Source: Meconema thalassinum
Lineage: Eukaryota > Arthropoda > Insecta > Orthoptera > Tettigoniidae
DNA length: 64,000 nt
Reading direction: 5' to 3'
Assembly: GCA_946902985.2 (NCBI GenBank)
Contig: OX336388.2
Span: 230,384,467 to 230,448,466 of the forward strand
Made by a program: the position numbers and the translations under genes. Below, piece after piece: positions 20,785 to 31,429 of the stretch. The notes under the pieces are model-generated. The model was given only the letters and a program-made list of their open reading frames with translations, made no database searches and was not told where the DNA came from. Within the stretch, counting starts at the first letter, position 1; every line of letters starts with the position of its first letter.

Positions 20785-21639
20785 GAGGTGCCTAGAATCA
20801 AAACCCGCCAAATCCATTCTGTCACTTTTTCGGCAAAGTGGCAAAAACTGTCACAAACGAACCAATACCCAAAACGAAATACTTTTTTCACTAAAAAATG
20901 AATGAATTCTTTTTAAAAACAGTGACGAAGTACGAAGCTGATCCCCGATACAGTTAAAAATTTACGTAGAAAAATATAAAGCAATAATTCGGATTTGTCG
21001 GGGTTTGTTACTAAGATTTGGATTTGGCAGGTTTTGATACCAAAGAGCCCTAATACATTTGAAGTTGCGAAGAGATTGTAGAAACTGCGTAAGCTTTATT
21101 CAGAAATTAATATTTGAATGAAAGTTAACTAAATATAGGTTATAAAATAAAATAAAATCGTATAATTTTTGTGTTTTGTTGTTGTTGTTGTTTTAAGGGG
21201 CGATTGTGTTTTATTAGAATAAACAGAAAAAAAATAAAACTCATATTACCCATTCAAGATTTGATTGCCGCTGAGTGTGGCTGTGCCAGCGTTTATGTTT
21301 ATTGTAGCATGCGCTCTGCGGGGCGAAGCGGAGGCACAGCGATGACAGAGTGCAATCTGCACATAGGGCACGCTGCATTGCGTCACATAAGCGTCACAGG
21401 AGCTCATGTCACCATGGACAGTTAAATCCAAAACTGGAGCTGAGTCATATCCTACACGCGCAACTATACCTTTCAACGAAGCAAGGTGATGTGTGACACA
21501 ATTACATAAAGAGTAGTTCCCATCTCCACCGCCGGCAATCAATTCCTGAAAGGGTAATAATACTGTACAGTGAATAACCCCTGGCACTACAGCCCGTGAA
21601 GGACCTAATCCCCAGCCATTTGCCCTGCAGATATTGGGG

Positions 21640-21855
21640 TGCCGCATGACCAGCGCATCGGGTCCCCTCGGCCGTTAATCTTGGTTTTCGTGATCGGGGC
21701 GCTGCCTCACTGTCAGTTACTCAATTGTCCTCACGAGGCTGAGTGCACTCCGTTCCAGCCCTCACGTCAGTTTCCAAAATCCCTGACGGAGCCGGGAATC
21801 GAACCCGGGGCCTCCGGGTGAGAGGCAGGCGCGCTACCCCAACACCACGGGGCCG
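21640..21855 (-). mobile_element. SINE-F, tRNA-Glu-like head, nested in the AATT transposon
   Basis: Minus strand head: GGCCCCGTGGTGTTGGGGTA, CTGCCTCTCACCCGGAGG and B box GGGTTCGATTCCCGG, closely tRNA-like around a CTC anticodon position. The body continues with ctccgtcagggattttgg and the CTCAGCCTCGTGAG block. The tRNA part is followed directly by SINE body, so it is not a functional tRNA gene. Confidence 0.8.
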
Positions 21856-22014
21856 GCAATACTGTAGCCTACAGTACTGAACAATAATAAGGAAAAGCGT
21901 CAAATTAAATTAATATTCAATTACTATGGTCCAGGCCTTTAGAGACAAAACTATCGTCATTCAACTATTAAATCACATTCTTTACTGGAAGTTATAGCTA
22001 CACAATTTCTGTTT

Positions 22015-22203
22015 CTACCTCATCCTCAATAGTAGTTTCTCTTCGTGTTCGCCACGACTTTGCAGATTGCAATAAAACTGCAGCTCTACATTTTCCCTCC
22101 ATCTTTCTCCAGAATGCTTCGAAAGCAGTTTCAAAACATCTTTCACTTCTTGTGCCTGAAGGACAATCCCTCTGTTTATAGCTTCTGGCTTTACGTGAGT
22201 CAT
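22015..22203 (-). CDS. Short open frame in the AATT transposon, possible transposase remnant
   Basis: 62 codons (MTHVKPEAINRG, VLQAQEVKDVLKLLSKHSGE, then LQFYCNLQ), basic and helix-rich in appearance. I do not recognise the family. Its position inside a 1.9-kb transposon makes a leftover transposase exon the simplest idea, but it could be chance. No splice model was found. Confidence 0.25.
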   Translation of the reverse strand: MTHVKPEAINRGIVLQAQEVKDVLKLLSKHSGERWRENVELQFYCNLQSRGEHEEKLLLRMR

Positions 22204-22693
22204 ATCAAAATAAGGTTTCGTGACACGTTTGTGTTCGCAAATGTCAGTTCTGTGGAAAACATCACCCAGACCAGAATGTTATTGTTCTTCTCGTTCTTTG
22301 TCAAAATTATCCAAAACAAATTATTATCAGAAAGTACAACAACATCAACCATTCTAATCACGTCAGGCAGAGGTACATTCTCTGACTAATGTACGTAGGT
22401 AAAGAGTACACACTTCGCAAAGCATCATGGAAGGTAAGATGGCGGATCTGGGTGCTCCTATTGGCTGATGTGGATGTGGCGGGTTTTGTGACCAAGAATG
22501 GCGAAACTGTCGTTGGACTTGGCGGATATTGCAACTAAGCCTCAACTTTGACTTCGTTTTACAGTAGGATGTAGCGGGTTTTGTAACAAAATAATAGTTT
22601 TAATGAATTCAGCGCAGCAAAAGCTATATGGAACAATGCTTATCTCAATTTTCGTTAAATATGGATTTGGCGGGTTTTGATTCTAGGCGCCTC

Positions 22694-22817
22694 AATTCTT
22701 TCCTCAATATGGAGTCCATACCATTCAAAAACTCATTCAAATCCTCTGACGTGTCGGCCAAAATGACAATGTCATCGGCAAATCTCACAGTTGAAATTAT
22801 TTCTCCTTGAATCTTCA
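22694..22817 (-). pseudogene. LINE-beta 1, 5' portion (active-site region)
   Basis: Minus strand reads RFADDIVILADTSEDLNEF and then the start of the MKINKCK segment, interrupted by the AATT transposon. The FADD catalytic motif is intact here. Upstream reverse transcriptase is missing. Confidence 0.85.
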
Positions 22818-22836
22818 CTCCCACTTTAAATCACAA

Positions 22837-23165
22837 GTGAACTTACATCTTTGAGCTACTTTTCTACATCGTCACCAACTTTCTAAACATATTTCTACCA
22901 TCGAGGTACTAGTTTCAATATGCCCTGTTCGTAAAAGTCTGTTTGGTTGGAGTATAGCCATCTGCGGGTTGCTGATTTCACTTCCGTATCTGTCGCAAAG
23001 TGTTGGCCGGCCAGGATTTTTTTCATGGGACCAAACATCAGGTCCGGTGGATGCTGGAGCACCTCTCACCCAAATTGGGCGATTTTCTTACTAACAGGAG
23101 CAGCAACTTGGGGGCGGGCATTGTCATGAAGAATTTTGACACCGTCAAGATTAATAATGTGGCGT
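22837..23165 (-). pseudogene. mariner transposase 3' fragment
   Basis: Minus strand: ILHDNARPQVAAPVSKKIAQ (second catalytic Asp), EVLQHPPDL, FGPMKKILAGQHFATDTEV, RRWLYSNQTDFYEQGILKL, ending GDDVEK and a stop. The YSPDL segment with the third Asp is partly deleted, and in-frame stops occur. The family differs from the mariners at 14264 and 25705. Confidence 0.75.
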
Positions 23166-23170
23166 TTGTC

Positions 23171-23356
23171 ATGATGATGATGATGATGATAATTGTTGTT
23201 TTAAGGGGCCTAACGTCTAGGTTATCGGCCTCTATTGGTTTGGGTGACCGTGAATTCTTTCCTCAATATGGCGTCCATACCAACCAAATACTCATTCAAA
23301 TCTAATTACTACTAATAAATAATAATGTTATTAGTATTACGTCCCTTTTAACTACA
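23171..23356. repeat. Mosaic of small pieces: (ATG)n, SINE ends and a LINE-beta scrap
   Basis: (ATG)n at 23171-23191; a SINE 3' phrase ttaaggggcctaacgtctag at about 23202; a 50-bp LINE-beta piece at 23253-23302 homologous to 22694-22742; and the SINE-D 3' end in reverse at about 23305-23356. Confidence 0.6.
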
Positions 23357-23815
23357 GTACAATCCCTGTAATCCGTCACCTTTGGGACTGAGGGTATGGT
23401 CGGAACGCAAACAAGGTCGGATTATCAGAAAGTACAGAAAAATACGGATTTACATTAAAAATATCTATCTCTAAACTCAAGATATCGGAGTTCCTTTCCT
23501 TCTTTCGTGGTAGAGCCACATCCACAAAGCGTTGTAAGCAGTTTAAGTTCAGGCTTGTTCAATGTTTTGCGATTCTTACGAGCCTTTTCACCATCTATCG
23601 CCACTGTACATGATTCAATATGTTTCCGATTTCTTCCTCAATCTTTTATTGTCGTAAAGCCTACATTGAGTTCCTTGGCAATTTTTTTGGAGTGATTCCC
23701 CTTTGTCCAGTCTTCGTAGCACTGCTAGTTTTTCATTTAATGAAAGAGAAACGAGTTTACTCTTCACTCCTGATATGTTGAAAAACCACACACAACTGTA
23801 CCGAACACAGAAGAA
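23356..23815 (-). pseudogene. Tigger/jerky-like transposase, N-terminal relic
   Basis: Minus strand VSLSLNEKLAVLRRLDKGES, then after a frameshift AKELNVGFTTIKD: the CENP-B N-terminal HTH of Tigger-type pogo transposases. Further on come HIESC and, in another frame, WLYHERRKGTP (second HTH). The + strand start acaatccctgtaatccgtc at 23357 resembles a Tigger terminus. The DDE core is absent. Confidence 0.7.
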
Positions 23816-23934
23816 CAATGTCGTAAAACCAACGAACGTTATTTACTTACTTAGCGTATGGCTTTACAGATACAATTTGTACACAGATGATTAATTAGTT
23901 TAGGAAAGGAATACGAACTATAATATATTTATAT

Positions 23935-24290
23935 CTAAATGGTTTATGTAGGTAATTGTCTCTGGGGATCCATGAGCGAAATCAGTGCCGCTGCCACAGT
24001 ACTTTCTTTTAGGACACTTGGTGATGATATGCTGGATGGTTCTGCTAAGCGGCACCACAATCACTGTTCGGTGAAGAAATTATTTTCCATTTATAATGGA
24101 AGTCTGCACAGTTGCCATGGCGGGTACGAATCCTGTTGAGAGTTGACCATGTTTTCCGAGGAAACTCAAATCCAAGTGGCAGCGATGATCCAATGCGTGG
24201 TAATGTTGATCCAGACCTAGTATCCTGTCTTCCATGCCATTCTTTAGTTAAGTTGAATTTGGTATTCTCCAAGTCTATTGCAGTCCTTGT
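23935..24290 (-). pseudogene. LINE-delta 1 fragment (Jockey-like ORF2 C-terminus)
   Basis: Minus strand FPRKTWSTLNRIRTRHGNCA, YKWKIISSPNSDCGAAE, then in another frame TIQHIITKCPKR. The order LNRxRTG / W / CDCG / H / C is the terminal zinc-binding region of Jockey/I-type LINEs. One frameshift. Confidence 0.7.
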
Positions 24291-24357
24291 TGAAGGATTT
24301 CGAGATCTTAGACGATTCAGGCGAACATCAGAAATGTCACAGTGTATTGGAAGTTGT

Positions 24358-25097
24358 GGGTTTTATCTTTTTAAATGATCTTGTCGACTTCGTCGTTACG
24401 CTGGGGTCTGGCGTTACGTTACGGTGATGGGACGAAATATACCAAGATGCACTGAGGAGTGTGACGTCATAGTACCACATGGTGCATGTGTTCCCCGACA
24501 ATCTCTACTTCGTTAGTATAAGACAAAAATCCCCGATTCTTGGATGTCACGGGTAATATCGAGAACCACTGGGTGGATTTTGATGCGGTTTTCACCATTC
24601 TGTAAAGGATATCTCGAGGAAAGATTCTGTAGAAAATAATGTATGTATGATCAAAGGAAGCCAAGCAGTAACGATTTCAGTGATAAAGTCGAAAACAAAC
24701 TTGGCGTCCGTGCGCTTCTTAAGCTTACGCTGGGCAAACCGTTAAACATATCAATATACTATGAGCGTCAGAATTGGTCAGCATGAAAAGTTCTACAAAA
24801 AGTCCGCGAGAGCATATCTCTCTCTATCTTCAATACATCACCCACTATAAGTGTTTTTAGACTGGATGGAAGGGGCACGTCCCCGCGCATTCTGGTGAGC
24901 GTGACGGCATCTCGCGCGCTTGACCTTGCTTTGCCTTTGGTTTGCACTTGCCGTTCGCGAGTAATTTGAAACAAGTAAGCAAGATAAGTATTATGCAGAT
25001 AATTTTGTAACAAGTCAAGAGTCTTTCTAGCATTTTTCAGCATTTGTAGCATTTAAGATGATACAAAGTCTAGTCTTTCAGACTGACTGTCACTTTT
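24358..25097 (+). repeat. Inverted-repeat pair 2, left arm (740 bp)
   Basis: Reverse-homologous to 26935-27710. The outer ends share ttttatc-ttttaa-tgatctt-tcgacttcgtcg (with single-base differences) and the inner ends CTTTCAGACTGACTGTCAC. Helitron copy H3 lies inside, starting at 24502. Confidence 0.85.
24502..25097 (+). mobile_element. Helitron copy H3
   Basis: Starts TCTCTACTTCGTTAGTATAA after A, then the family phrase CCCCGATTCTTGGATGTCAC and CGCTGGGCAAACCGTTAAA. The 3' part differs from H1 after ctataagtgtttttaga, and no CTAG hairpin end is visible, so the 3' border is uncertain. Confidence 0.7.
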
Positions 25098-25480
25098 TTT
25101 TACGTCGAAGACCTGGTGGAGGGATGTGGCTGAGGATATGTAGACAATGTGTGGGTGTAGACCTTATTGTAACAGTGATTAGGCGCATGGTGGTGTTGAG
25201 CTGAGTATCTATGAGGTTAGTGTGAGGGCTATTCAACCAAACTTGGGCACAGTACTCTGCAGCTGAAAACACAATTCCCAAAGCTGTACATCGAAGTGAA
25301 GTTGCCGTTGAACCCCAAATTGTGCCACATGAATTTTGGACTATATTGTTGTGGGTTTTTACTTTGGATTGAGTATTGCGGAGGTGTTGTCTAATGGAGA
25401 GCGTTCTATCTAATGTAACCCCTAGGTATTTAGAGAATCTATTATGTCTCAATAATTGATTTCCAATGAACACATGTAAG
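25098..25480 (-). pseudogene. LINE-gamma 2 fragment (Jockey-like)
   Basis: A minus strand frame of about 127 codons: KYLGVTLDRTLSIRQHLRNT, SKVKTHNNIVQNSCGTIWGS, SAAEYCAQVWLNS, MRLITVTIRSTPTHCLHILS, HIPPPGLRRK. This is the C-terminal third of a Jockey-like reverse transcriptase, still open but lacking the active site and both ends. Its 3' end abuts the inner end of inverted arm 2. Confidence 0.85.
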
Positions 25481-25702
25481 CACTACAAAACACGGACAAC
25501 GACAGAAACGATACGAGACATGATGGAGCACTAAAGCGTACCTGTAAACAACCACACCGCTACGAGACGGGGCACGGTCGGACCAACCGGAGTGGCGGAC
25601 CACCGAGGACCAACGAGATGCGTTCTACTGTACTGGTGCTTTTAGGGACGCTAGGGTGCCGGAATTTTCCTCCGAACGGGATCTTTAACTTGCCTATAAA
25701 TC
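25481..25702. other. Spacer with a SINE-D scrap
   Basis: Mostly unassigned. About 25640-25695, in reverse, matches the SINE body phrase with gatcccgttcggagg and aaaattccggcaccc. Confidence 0.45.
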
Positions 25703-25704
25703 TA

Positions 25705-26527
25705 TAAGGTGCGTTGAAAAAGTAACGAGCCGGAGGCATAATTACAGAAACCAGTACCTGTATGTTAGAAGTATTGGCCCTGTCTGTTGAGGCACTTGTC
25801 CCTCTGTGATACGAGGCAGTGATTGGCTGTCTCATAAAATCCCTGGGCTGCGATGTGAACCAGTTCCGCACGTACAGCTGGACGTTGGCGTCCGAGGTGA
25901 ATCGTTGGTCCCGCAGAACCCTTCTCAGAGGACCAAACATGGCGTAATCATAGAGAGAGAGGTCCGGACTGTATGGAGGGTAGCCGAGAACCTCCCATTT
26001 GAATGAGGTCGTGCATTATCGTGGAGCGACAATGGCGGCTATGGCGTTCACTGTCACTCGGCGGTCCTGGGTAATGAGTGCATCAACCAGCTGGACGTTG
26101 TCATCGGTAATTCAGGGGAGGTGCCCCAGACCAGGCATCATCGGCTAACGACACCCGACCTTCCCTGAAACGCTTGTGCTACGCTTGCAAGGGACATGCA
26201 GTGTTCGCCGTAGACTTGTAACATTCGGCGATGAATGTCCGTTCCCGCTAATCCTTCCGCTGTCAGAAACCGAACAACACCTCTTTGCTCTTCGGTTCAC
26301 GCCTCCATATCACTGTTTGCAATGCGACTGGCAGCGTTGGTCGATTGATGCATGCTGCTGCTCGCTTTGTATCATCACGTGACGTGCACGCGTGCCCTCT
26401 AGCGACGGGCTGTGACATTCCACGCTCTGATCGGAACCACACCTCGTTACACACGCCACGATTAGCCAAAGTAGTCACCGGTTTGCGCATTCCAGCCTCT
26501 GGCTGGTTACTTTTTGAACGCATCTTA
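25705..26527 (-). mobile_element. mariner element, internally deleted (823 bp), TA target duplication
   Basis: TIRs TAAGGTGCGTTGAAAAAGTA (25705) and, reversed from 26527, TAAGATGCGTTCAAAAAGTA, flanked by TA at 25703-25704 and 26528-26529. Full-length mariners are about 1.3 kb, so a third is missing. Confidence 0.9.
25765..26275 (-). pseudogene. mariner transposase, deleted and frameshifted
   Basis: Minus strand: N-terminal HTH GTDIHRRMLQVYGEHCMSLA, then a jump to SLHDNARPHSNGRFS (second catalytic Asp), PPYSPDLSLYDYAMFGPL (third Asp), FTSDANVQLYVRNWF and, after a frameshift, a terminal DKCLNRQGQYF and stop at 25767-25765. The segment with the first catalytic Asp is deleted. Cannot be functional. 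Confidence 0.85.
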
Positions 26528-26735
26528 TACTTACACTGCACTCTCACATTTGCGTACCCTCAAATGCCAACAGACTGTGCCATCACACGATCCTGCAACC
26601 TTTGGCTCATCAGGCGAGAACATTACCGTAGAGCTCCGCAACCAGTCCCACAAGTAACAGATTATAACAAATGAGCAGCAGTTACGAATTGAACTCTGAT
26701 TTTATAAATATTGACAATACAGTTAAAATGAGCAA

Positions 26736-26934
26736 TCTCTACATAGTATAAAAACAAGTCCCCGATTCTTGGATGTCACGGGTAATCTCAAGAACCAGTG
26801 GATGGATTTTGATGCGGTTTTCACTATTCTGTAAAGGATTTTCGAGGAAGGTTTCTGTAGAGAAACATCCATTTATGACCAAAGGAAGTCAAGCAGTAAC
26901 GAATTCAGTGAATCGTGTCGATGAAAAAGTGACA
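26736..26934 (+). mobile_element. Helitron copy H4, 5' 200 bp only
   Basis: Starts TCTCTACATAGTATAAAAAC after A and follows the family for about 190 bp to gtaacgaattcagtgaa. It then joins the inner end of inverted arm 2, so 3' truncation coincides with that breakpoint. Confidence 0.75.
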
Positions 26935-27710
26935 GTCAGTCTGAAAGACTAGACTTTGTATCATTTTTAATGCTACAAATGCTGAAAAATGCTAGAAAGG
27001 CTGGAGGCTTCTCGACTCGCTCGAAGACAAAGACTCCTGACATGTTAGAAAATTATCTGTATAATACTTATCTTCCTTTATAATACTTTACCTTGTATCA
27101 AATTACTCGCGAACGGCAAGTGCAAACCAAGGGCAAAGCAAGGACAAGCGCGCGGGATGCCGTCACGCTCACAAGAGCGCGCGGGGTCGTGCCCCTTCCA
27201 TCCAGTCTAAAAACACTTATAGTGGGTGATGTATTGAAGATAGAGAGAGATATGCTCTCGCGGACTTTTTTGTAGAACTTTTCATGCTGAACAATTCTTA
27301 CGCTCATAGTACATTGATATGTTTAACGGTTTGCCCAGCGTTAGCTCAAGAAGCGCACGGACGCCAAGTTTGTTTTCGACTTTTTCACTGAAATCGTTAC
27401 AGCTTGGCTTCCTTTGATCATACATAAATTATTTTCTACAGAATCTTTCCACGAGATATCCTTTACAGAATGGTAAAAACCGCATCAAAATCCATCCAGT
27501 GGTTCTCGATATTACCCGTGACAACCAAGAATCGGGGATTTTTGTCTTATACTAACGAAGTAAAGATTGTCGGGGAACACATGCACCAAGCAGTACTATG
27601 ACGTCACACACCTCAGTGCATCTGGGTACATTTGGTCCCGTCACCGTAACGTAACACCAGACCCCAGCGTAACGACGAAGTCGAAAAGATCAATTAAAAT
27701 GATAAAAGAG
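26935..27710 (-). repeat. Inverted-repeat pair 2, right arm, with Helitron copy H5
   Basis: Reverse complement of 24358-25097, with a ~40-bp insertion (ggctggaggcttctcgactc region) absent from the left arm. The Helitron 5' end (TCTTTACTTCG on the minus strand) is at 27566, preceded by A. As in pair 1, the Helitron 3' sides point inward. Confidence 0.85.
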
Positions 27711-27713
27711 CAA

Positions 27714-28303
27714 TTTCTACTTAGTATAAAACAAAATCCCTCATTCTTGGATGTCACGGGTAATCTCAAGATCAACTGGAAGAATTTTGATGCGGTTTTC
27801 ACCATTCTGTAAAGGATATCTCGAGGAAAGATTCTGTAGAAAATAATTTATGTATGATCAAAGGAAGCCAAGCAGTCACGATATCAGTGAAAAAGTCGAA
27901 AACAAACTTGGCGTCCGTGCGCTTCTTAAGCTTACGCTGGGCAAACCGTTAAAAATATCAATATACTATGAGCGTAAGAATTGGTCAGCATGAAAAGTTC
28001 TACAAAAAAAACTCCACGACAACATATCTCTATCTTTAATACATCGCCCACTATAAGTAATTTTACGTTTTCATTACCTCCAACAATCTCTATTGAGTGG
28101 AAATTTAAATTACTAGATTCGGAACGAGTGAGCCTATCACCCTAGCTTCGACCAGCATCAAACTGTCGAGTTAATACTTCAGAGAAGAGTACGGAATTTG
28201 TGTTTGGAGTTTCGCTGTTCACCTCGGCTTTTCTGAATTACGTCTGGGACCTGCCGTCCGTGCGACTTTTGAGCTTTCGCTGGGCAAACCGTTAAAGGTA
28301 CTG
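27714..28303 (+). mobile_element. Helitron copy H6
   Basis: Starts TTTCTACTTAGTATAAAAC after A (one T in place of C). It follows H3 in its first half and H7 in its second (agtggaaatttaaattact, cggcttttctgaattacgtc, gctgggcaaaccgttaaag). The GC hairpin and CTRR end are absent. Confidence 0.7.
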
Positions 28304-28304
28304 G

Positions 28305-28690
28305 GTTCATTTAAATAAATAAACGTAATAACTGTGTCGCGTCGAGCCCACATACCAATAAAGCCAAACGGGTGGTTTATGCACGTATGAGAGTTCTCGA
28401 ATGGGTCTACTAGTGTTAATAATAACTCCCAAAGAATGTCAATACATTGGCTGTACACAACAATTCACAAAAAAAGTTAAATTGCTTTTCCATTGATTTT
28501 CCTGTCGACTAACCCAATAGTTCCTCAAGTCCGTATTGGCTGCAAGAACTTTGTTTTAAAATTCTCACAGTTGATTACCTCCCAGTAGATGGAAATATAA
28601 TCAGTTTCTGGAGTCATTTGCTAGCTACTTTGCTGTGACCAGACACGGGAATAGTGCAAACAAAATGCATTAGCCTTGTTGTCACTAATA
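28305..28690. other. No recognisable feature
   Basis: No supported feature. Confidence 0.4.
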
Positions 28691-29229
28691 TTAGTTCTTG
28701 TTTGAGTCTCCAGTCCTTCGACTGGTTTGAAGCAGCTCTCCATGTCTCCCTGTCCTGAGCTAATCGTTTCATACCTACCACACGCTACATCCGAGGCATT
28801 CTGTTTAACATATTCTAACCTTGGTCTACCCCTACAGTTCTTAACCTCGACCCTTCCTTCTATAACTAAGTTTGCTATTCCTGGATGTCTTAGTATGTCT
28901 CCTACCTACCTATCTCTTCTCTTCATTAGCAGTCGCCAGAAACATCTCTCCTCTTTAACTCGTATTAATACCTCTTCGTTTGTAACCCTGTCTACCCATC
29001 TGATCATCATTCTCCTGAAACACCACATTTCAAATATTTCAATTCTCCTCTTTTCTGCTGCTCCAACGGTCCAAGTTTCACCTCCATAGAGCGCCACGCT
29101 CCAGACAAAGGCTTTCAAAAATGACTTCCTAATACTTGAATTTCTATTTGATGTCAACAGATTTCCTTTTTTGCAGAAATGCTTTCCTTGCTTGAGTCAG
29201 CCTACTTTTTACATCCTCTTTGTCTCGGC
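28691..29229 (-). pseudogene. LINE-beta 2, 3' fragment
   Basis: Minus strand: SSIRKSFLKAFVWSVALYGG, ETWTVGAAEKRRIEIFEMW, CFRRMMIRWVDRVTNEEVL and RCFWRLLMKRRDR. Then comes the 3' end, including complements of gactggagactcaaacaag. Truncated upstream, where it meets the shared SINE-like insert. Confidence 0.85.
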
Positions 29230-29335
29230 CGGGTTTGATCCCGTGATCTTCATAGCACAAGTAGCGCAAGTTTAAATATACCACCCTATATAGCGTAAGA
29301 TTTTACAATAGGAACGGTTTCCTCTTTTTACACGT
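29230..29335 (-). mobile_element. SINE-like insert in LINE-beta, copy 1
   Basis: Minus strand: acgctatatagggtgg, then a B-box-like GGGATCAAACCCGGCC. The same ~105 bp with the same LINE junction occurs at 36470-36575. Confidence 0.6.
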
Positions 29336-29775
29336 CTTCATTCGTAACCCTATCTACCCATCTGATGTTCATCATTCTCCAGTAACACCACATTATAAAC
29401 GTTTCTATTCTTCTCTTTTCAGCAGCACCAACAGTCCAAGTTTCACTTCCATAGAGCACCTGCCATGCTTTATACAAAGGCCTTCAAAAATGACTTCCTA
29501 ATACCTAAATCTATATTCGATGTCAACAGATTCCTTATCTGTAGAAATGCTTTCCTTGCCCTACTTTTTATATCCTGTTTGCTTCGTCCATCACTGGTTA
29601 TTTTGCTTCCTAAGTAAGAGAAGTCTCCTACTTTCTTTAGCTTCTCACCTGCTAATTTGACATCCATAGGGGTTTCCGATTTCTTTCGAGTGTATTCCAA
29701 TATTTTTGTTTTACATTTATTAATTTTCATCGTGATTTCTTTCCTTAAGACAGAATCCATATCATTTAAAAACTA
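29336..29775 (-). pseudogene. LINE-beta 3 fragment
   Basis: Minus strand: ITMKINKCKTKILEYTRKKS, KKVGDFSYLGSKITSDGRSK, IRNLLTSNIDLGIRKSFLKA, ending in the RWVDRVTNE region. It overlaps in content with LINE-beta 2, so the two are separate copies. Confidence 0.85.
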
Positions 29776-29951
29776 ATCTTAGAACTCCACGCAATGTAAA
29801 CTGATGTGACCAATAAACCAAAAAAAAAAAACTTGCATTTTCCCAATTATTAAAAAACTACCAAGAAGTATTTACAGTGAGAAAAGAAATGAATATAACT
29901 ATGTCCGCCCAATTCCTTACTGACAAAGTTTAATGTGGTCAAAAATAAGAC

Positions 29952-31078
29952 GTTCCGTGACGAACTAAAGAGCCTAATTTTCCTAAAATTTAAGATGCAT
30001 GCCAATGATTAATCTATATGGATCTATCTAGAATAATGTCGAAATTAAGTTGGTAATATCGACATTTCTAATTAGTTTGATATACTGTATACCTGGCATA
30101 ATATAGCCTTATAGAGCACTACAGTTGGCAGCCCTGGTGACTGAATATATTCTTGGTTCCAACTCTTAAGGTACAGAATACAAAATTTGGTTGAAGTCCA
30201 ATTGATAGCATGGACGTTACTTGCAGTTAGATATTGGATCTAACAGCGCGCGTAAAATCATGTTGGCAATAATGTCATGCATGTGTTGGTCAGAAATGTC
30301 TGAAATAATATGATCTATTTTTGTGCCAATTTTGAATGAAATCCACTAGTTAGTATAGAAGTTACTGGCATTTTAAAATTGGACCTATCAGCAGGCCTAG
30401 AATCATGTTGGCAGCACTGACGTAGATTAATTACTCCAAATTAATCTAGAATGCCAGGTACTATACGTGTGCAAAATTTACAGCTATTGGCTTGCATACT
30501 TTCTGATATAATGATATTAGGGTAACAAAAATAGAGACAGCATTTATTAACAGTTGGCAGCCCTGGTGGCTCTTAAGAATACGCTCAGTCATATCGGTTT
30601 ATGTACACATAGTACATACGAAATTTGGTTGAAATCCAATTGATCGTGTAGGAGTTATATGCATTTAAAAATTGGACCTATCAGTAGGCTTAGACTCATT
30701 TTGGCAACACTGTCATGTATGGCCTCCTGAAAATTAAACTAAAGTATTATTATCTATATGTGTGCCAATTTTGGAATAGTTCCCATGTATACCTTCCATG
30801 ATATCCAACATTGAGCTCAAATTTCAATTGCGATTTTTCAGCAGTTGGTAGCACTGACAACATTTTAAAATACGGCTTTGAGATATTCAGGTATAGATCT
30901 TTACTCCTACCAAATTTTGCTTCGATTGCTACAGCCATTTAGGAGTTGATAGGGGGGGGGGGGAGGGACACACACAGCCAGACAACCAGAAGGACAGACA
31001 GACACACATTTTCCCAGATCGATCTCATAAGTCTACTTTTTCCTCATTTTTTCAAAATGTGAAAAGTAGGCTAAAAAT
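29952..31078 (+). repeat. Dispersed repeat R, copy 2
   Basis: Same ends as copy 1 (GTTCCGTGACGAACTAAAG to GTAGGCTAAAAAT), same poly-G, CA/CAGA tract and terminal hairpin. The neighbours on both sides are unrelated to those of the other copies. Confidence 0.8.
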
Positions 31079-31190
31079 CCATATTGCATGATGTGTTTTT
31101 ATTGCTGTATGACGACATTTCGTTTTTGCACATTGACTCATGTGTTAACTCTAAGATAACACGTTGGTTTGGTTGTACCGTGCACTGTTA

Positions 31191-31421
31191 TCGGACATGG
31201 AGTTTGTGCATACAACCTGCACAAATGGGGGAAGTGGCCAAACCCCTGCTGTGATTGCGGTACATCGAACTAGACCATCAGGCACATTGTCGAAGATTGC
31301 AAACTAAGAGCGTACTTAGGTTACTCGAACGACTTTTTGAGTGCTAGATCTTTGAGCCTGGACTGGATAAAATAGACTGGACATAAGGTTGTAATAAGGT
31401 CAATATCTGTGCTAGTATGTA
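31191..31421 (+). pseudogene. LINE-delta 2, 3' end (Jockey-like)
   Basis: Reads NLHKWGKWPNPCCDCGTS, a stop, TIRHIVEDCKLRAYLG, then ARSLSLDWIK: the terminal zinc-binding region as in LINE-delta 1. The hAT element starts a few bases downstream. Confidence 0.7.
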
Positions 31422-31429
31422 CTTATTAT

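Larger units (their letters stand above)
20785..22693. mobile_element. DNA transposon with 33-bp TIRs and AATT target duplication
   Basis: TIRs: GAGGTGCCTAGAATCAAAAC (20785) and, reversed from 22693, GAGGCGCCTAGAATCAAAAC, both continuing CCGCCAAATCCAT. The 4-bp AATT is at 20781-20784 and 22694-22697. The LINE-beta reading resumes exactly on either side, so the borders are secure. Subterminal copies of ggatttggcgggttttg-like phrases occur at about 21010, 22475, 22520, 22570 and 22665. It carries a nested SINE and a short open frame on the minus strand. The superfamily is not settled: 4-bp duplications occur in Sola, Chapaev and others. Confidence 0.9.

Noticed and set aside
21777..21855. tRNA-Glu gene on the minus strand
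   Set aside because: tRNA-like sequence continues directly into a SINE body shared with other copies; it is a SINE head.
26285..26674. 129-codon plus-strand frame
   Set aside because: Lies across the untranslated end and TIR of the mariner on the opposite strand; no independent support.
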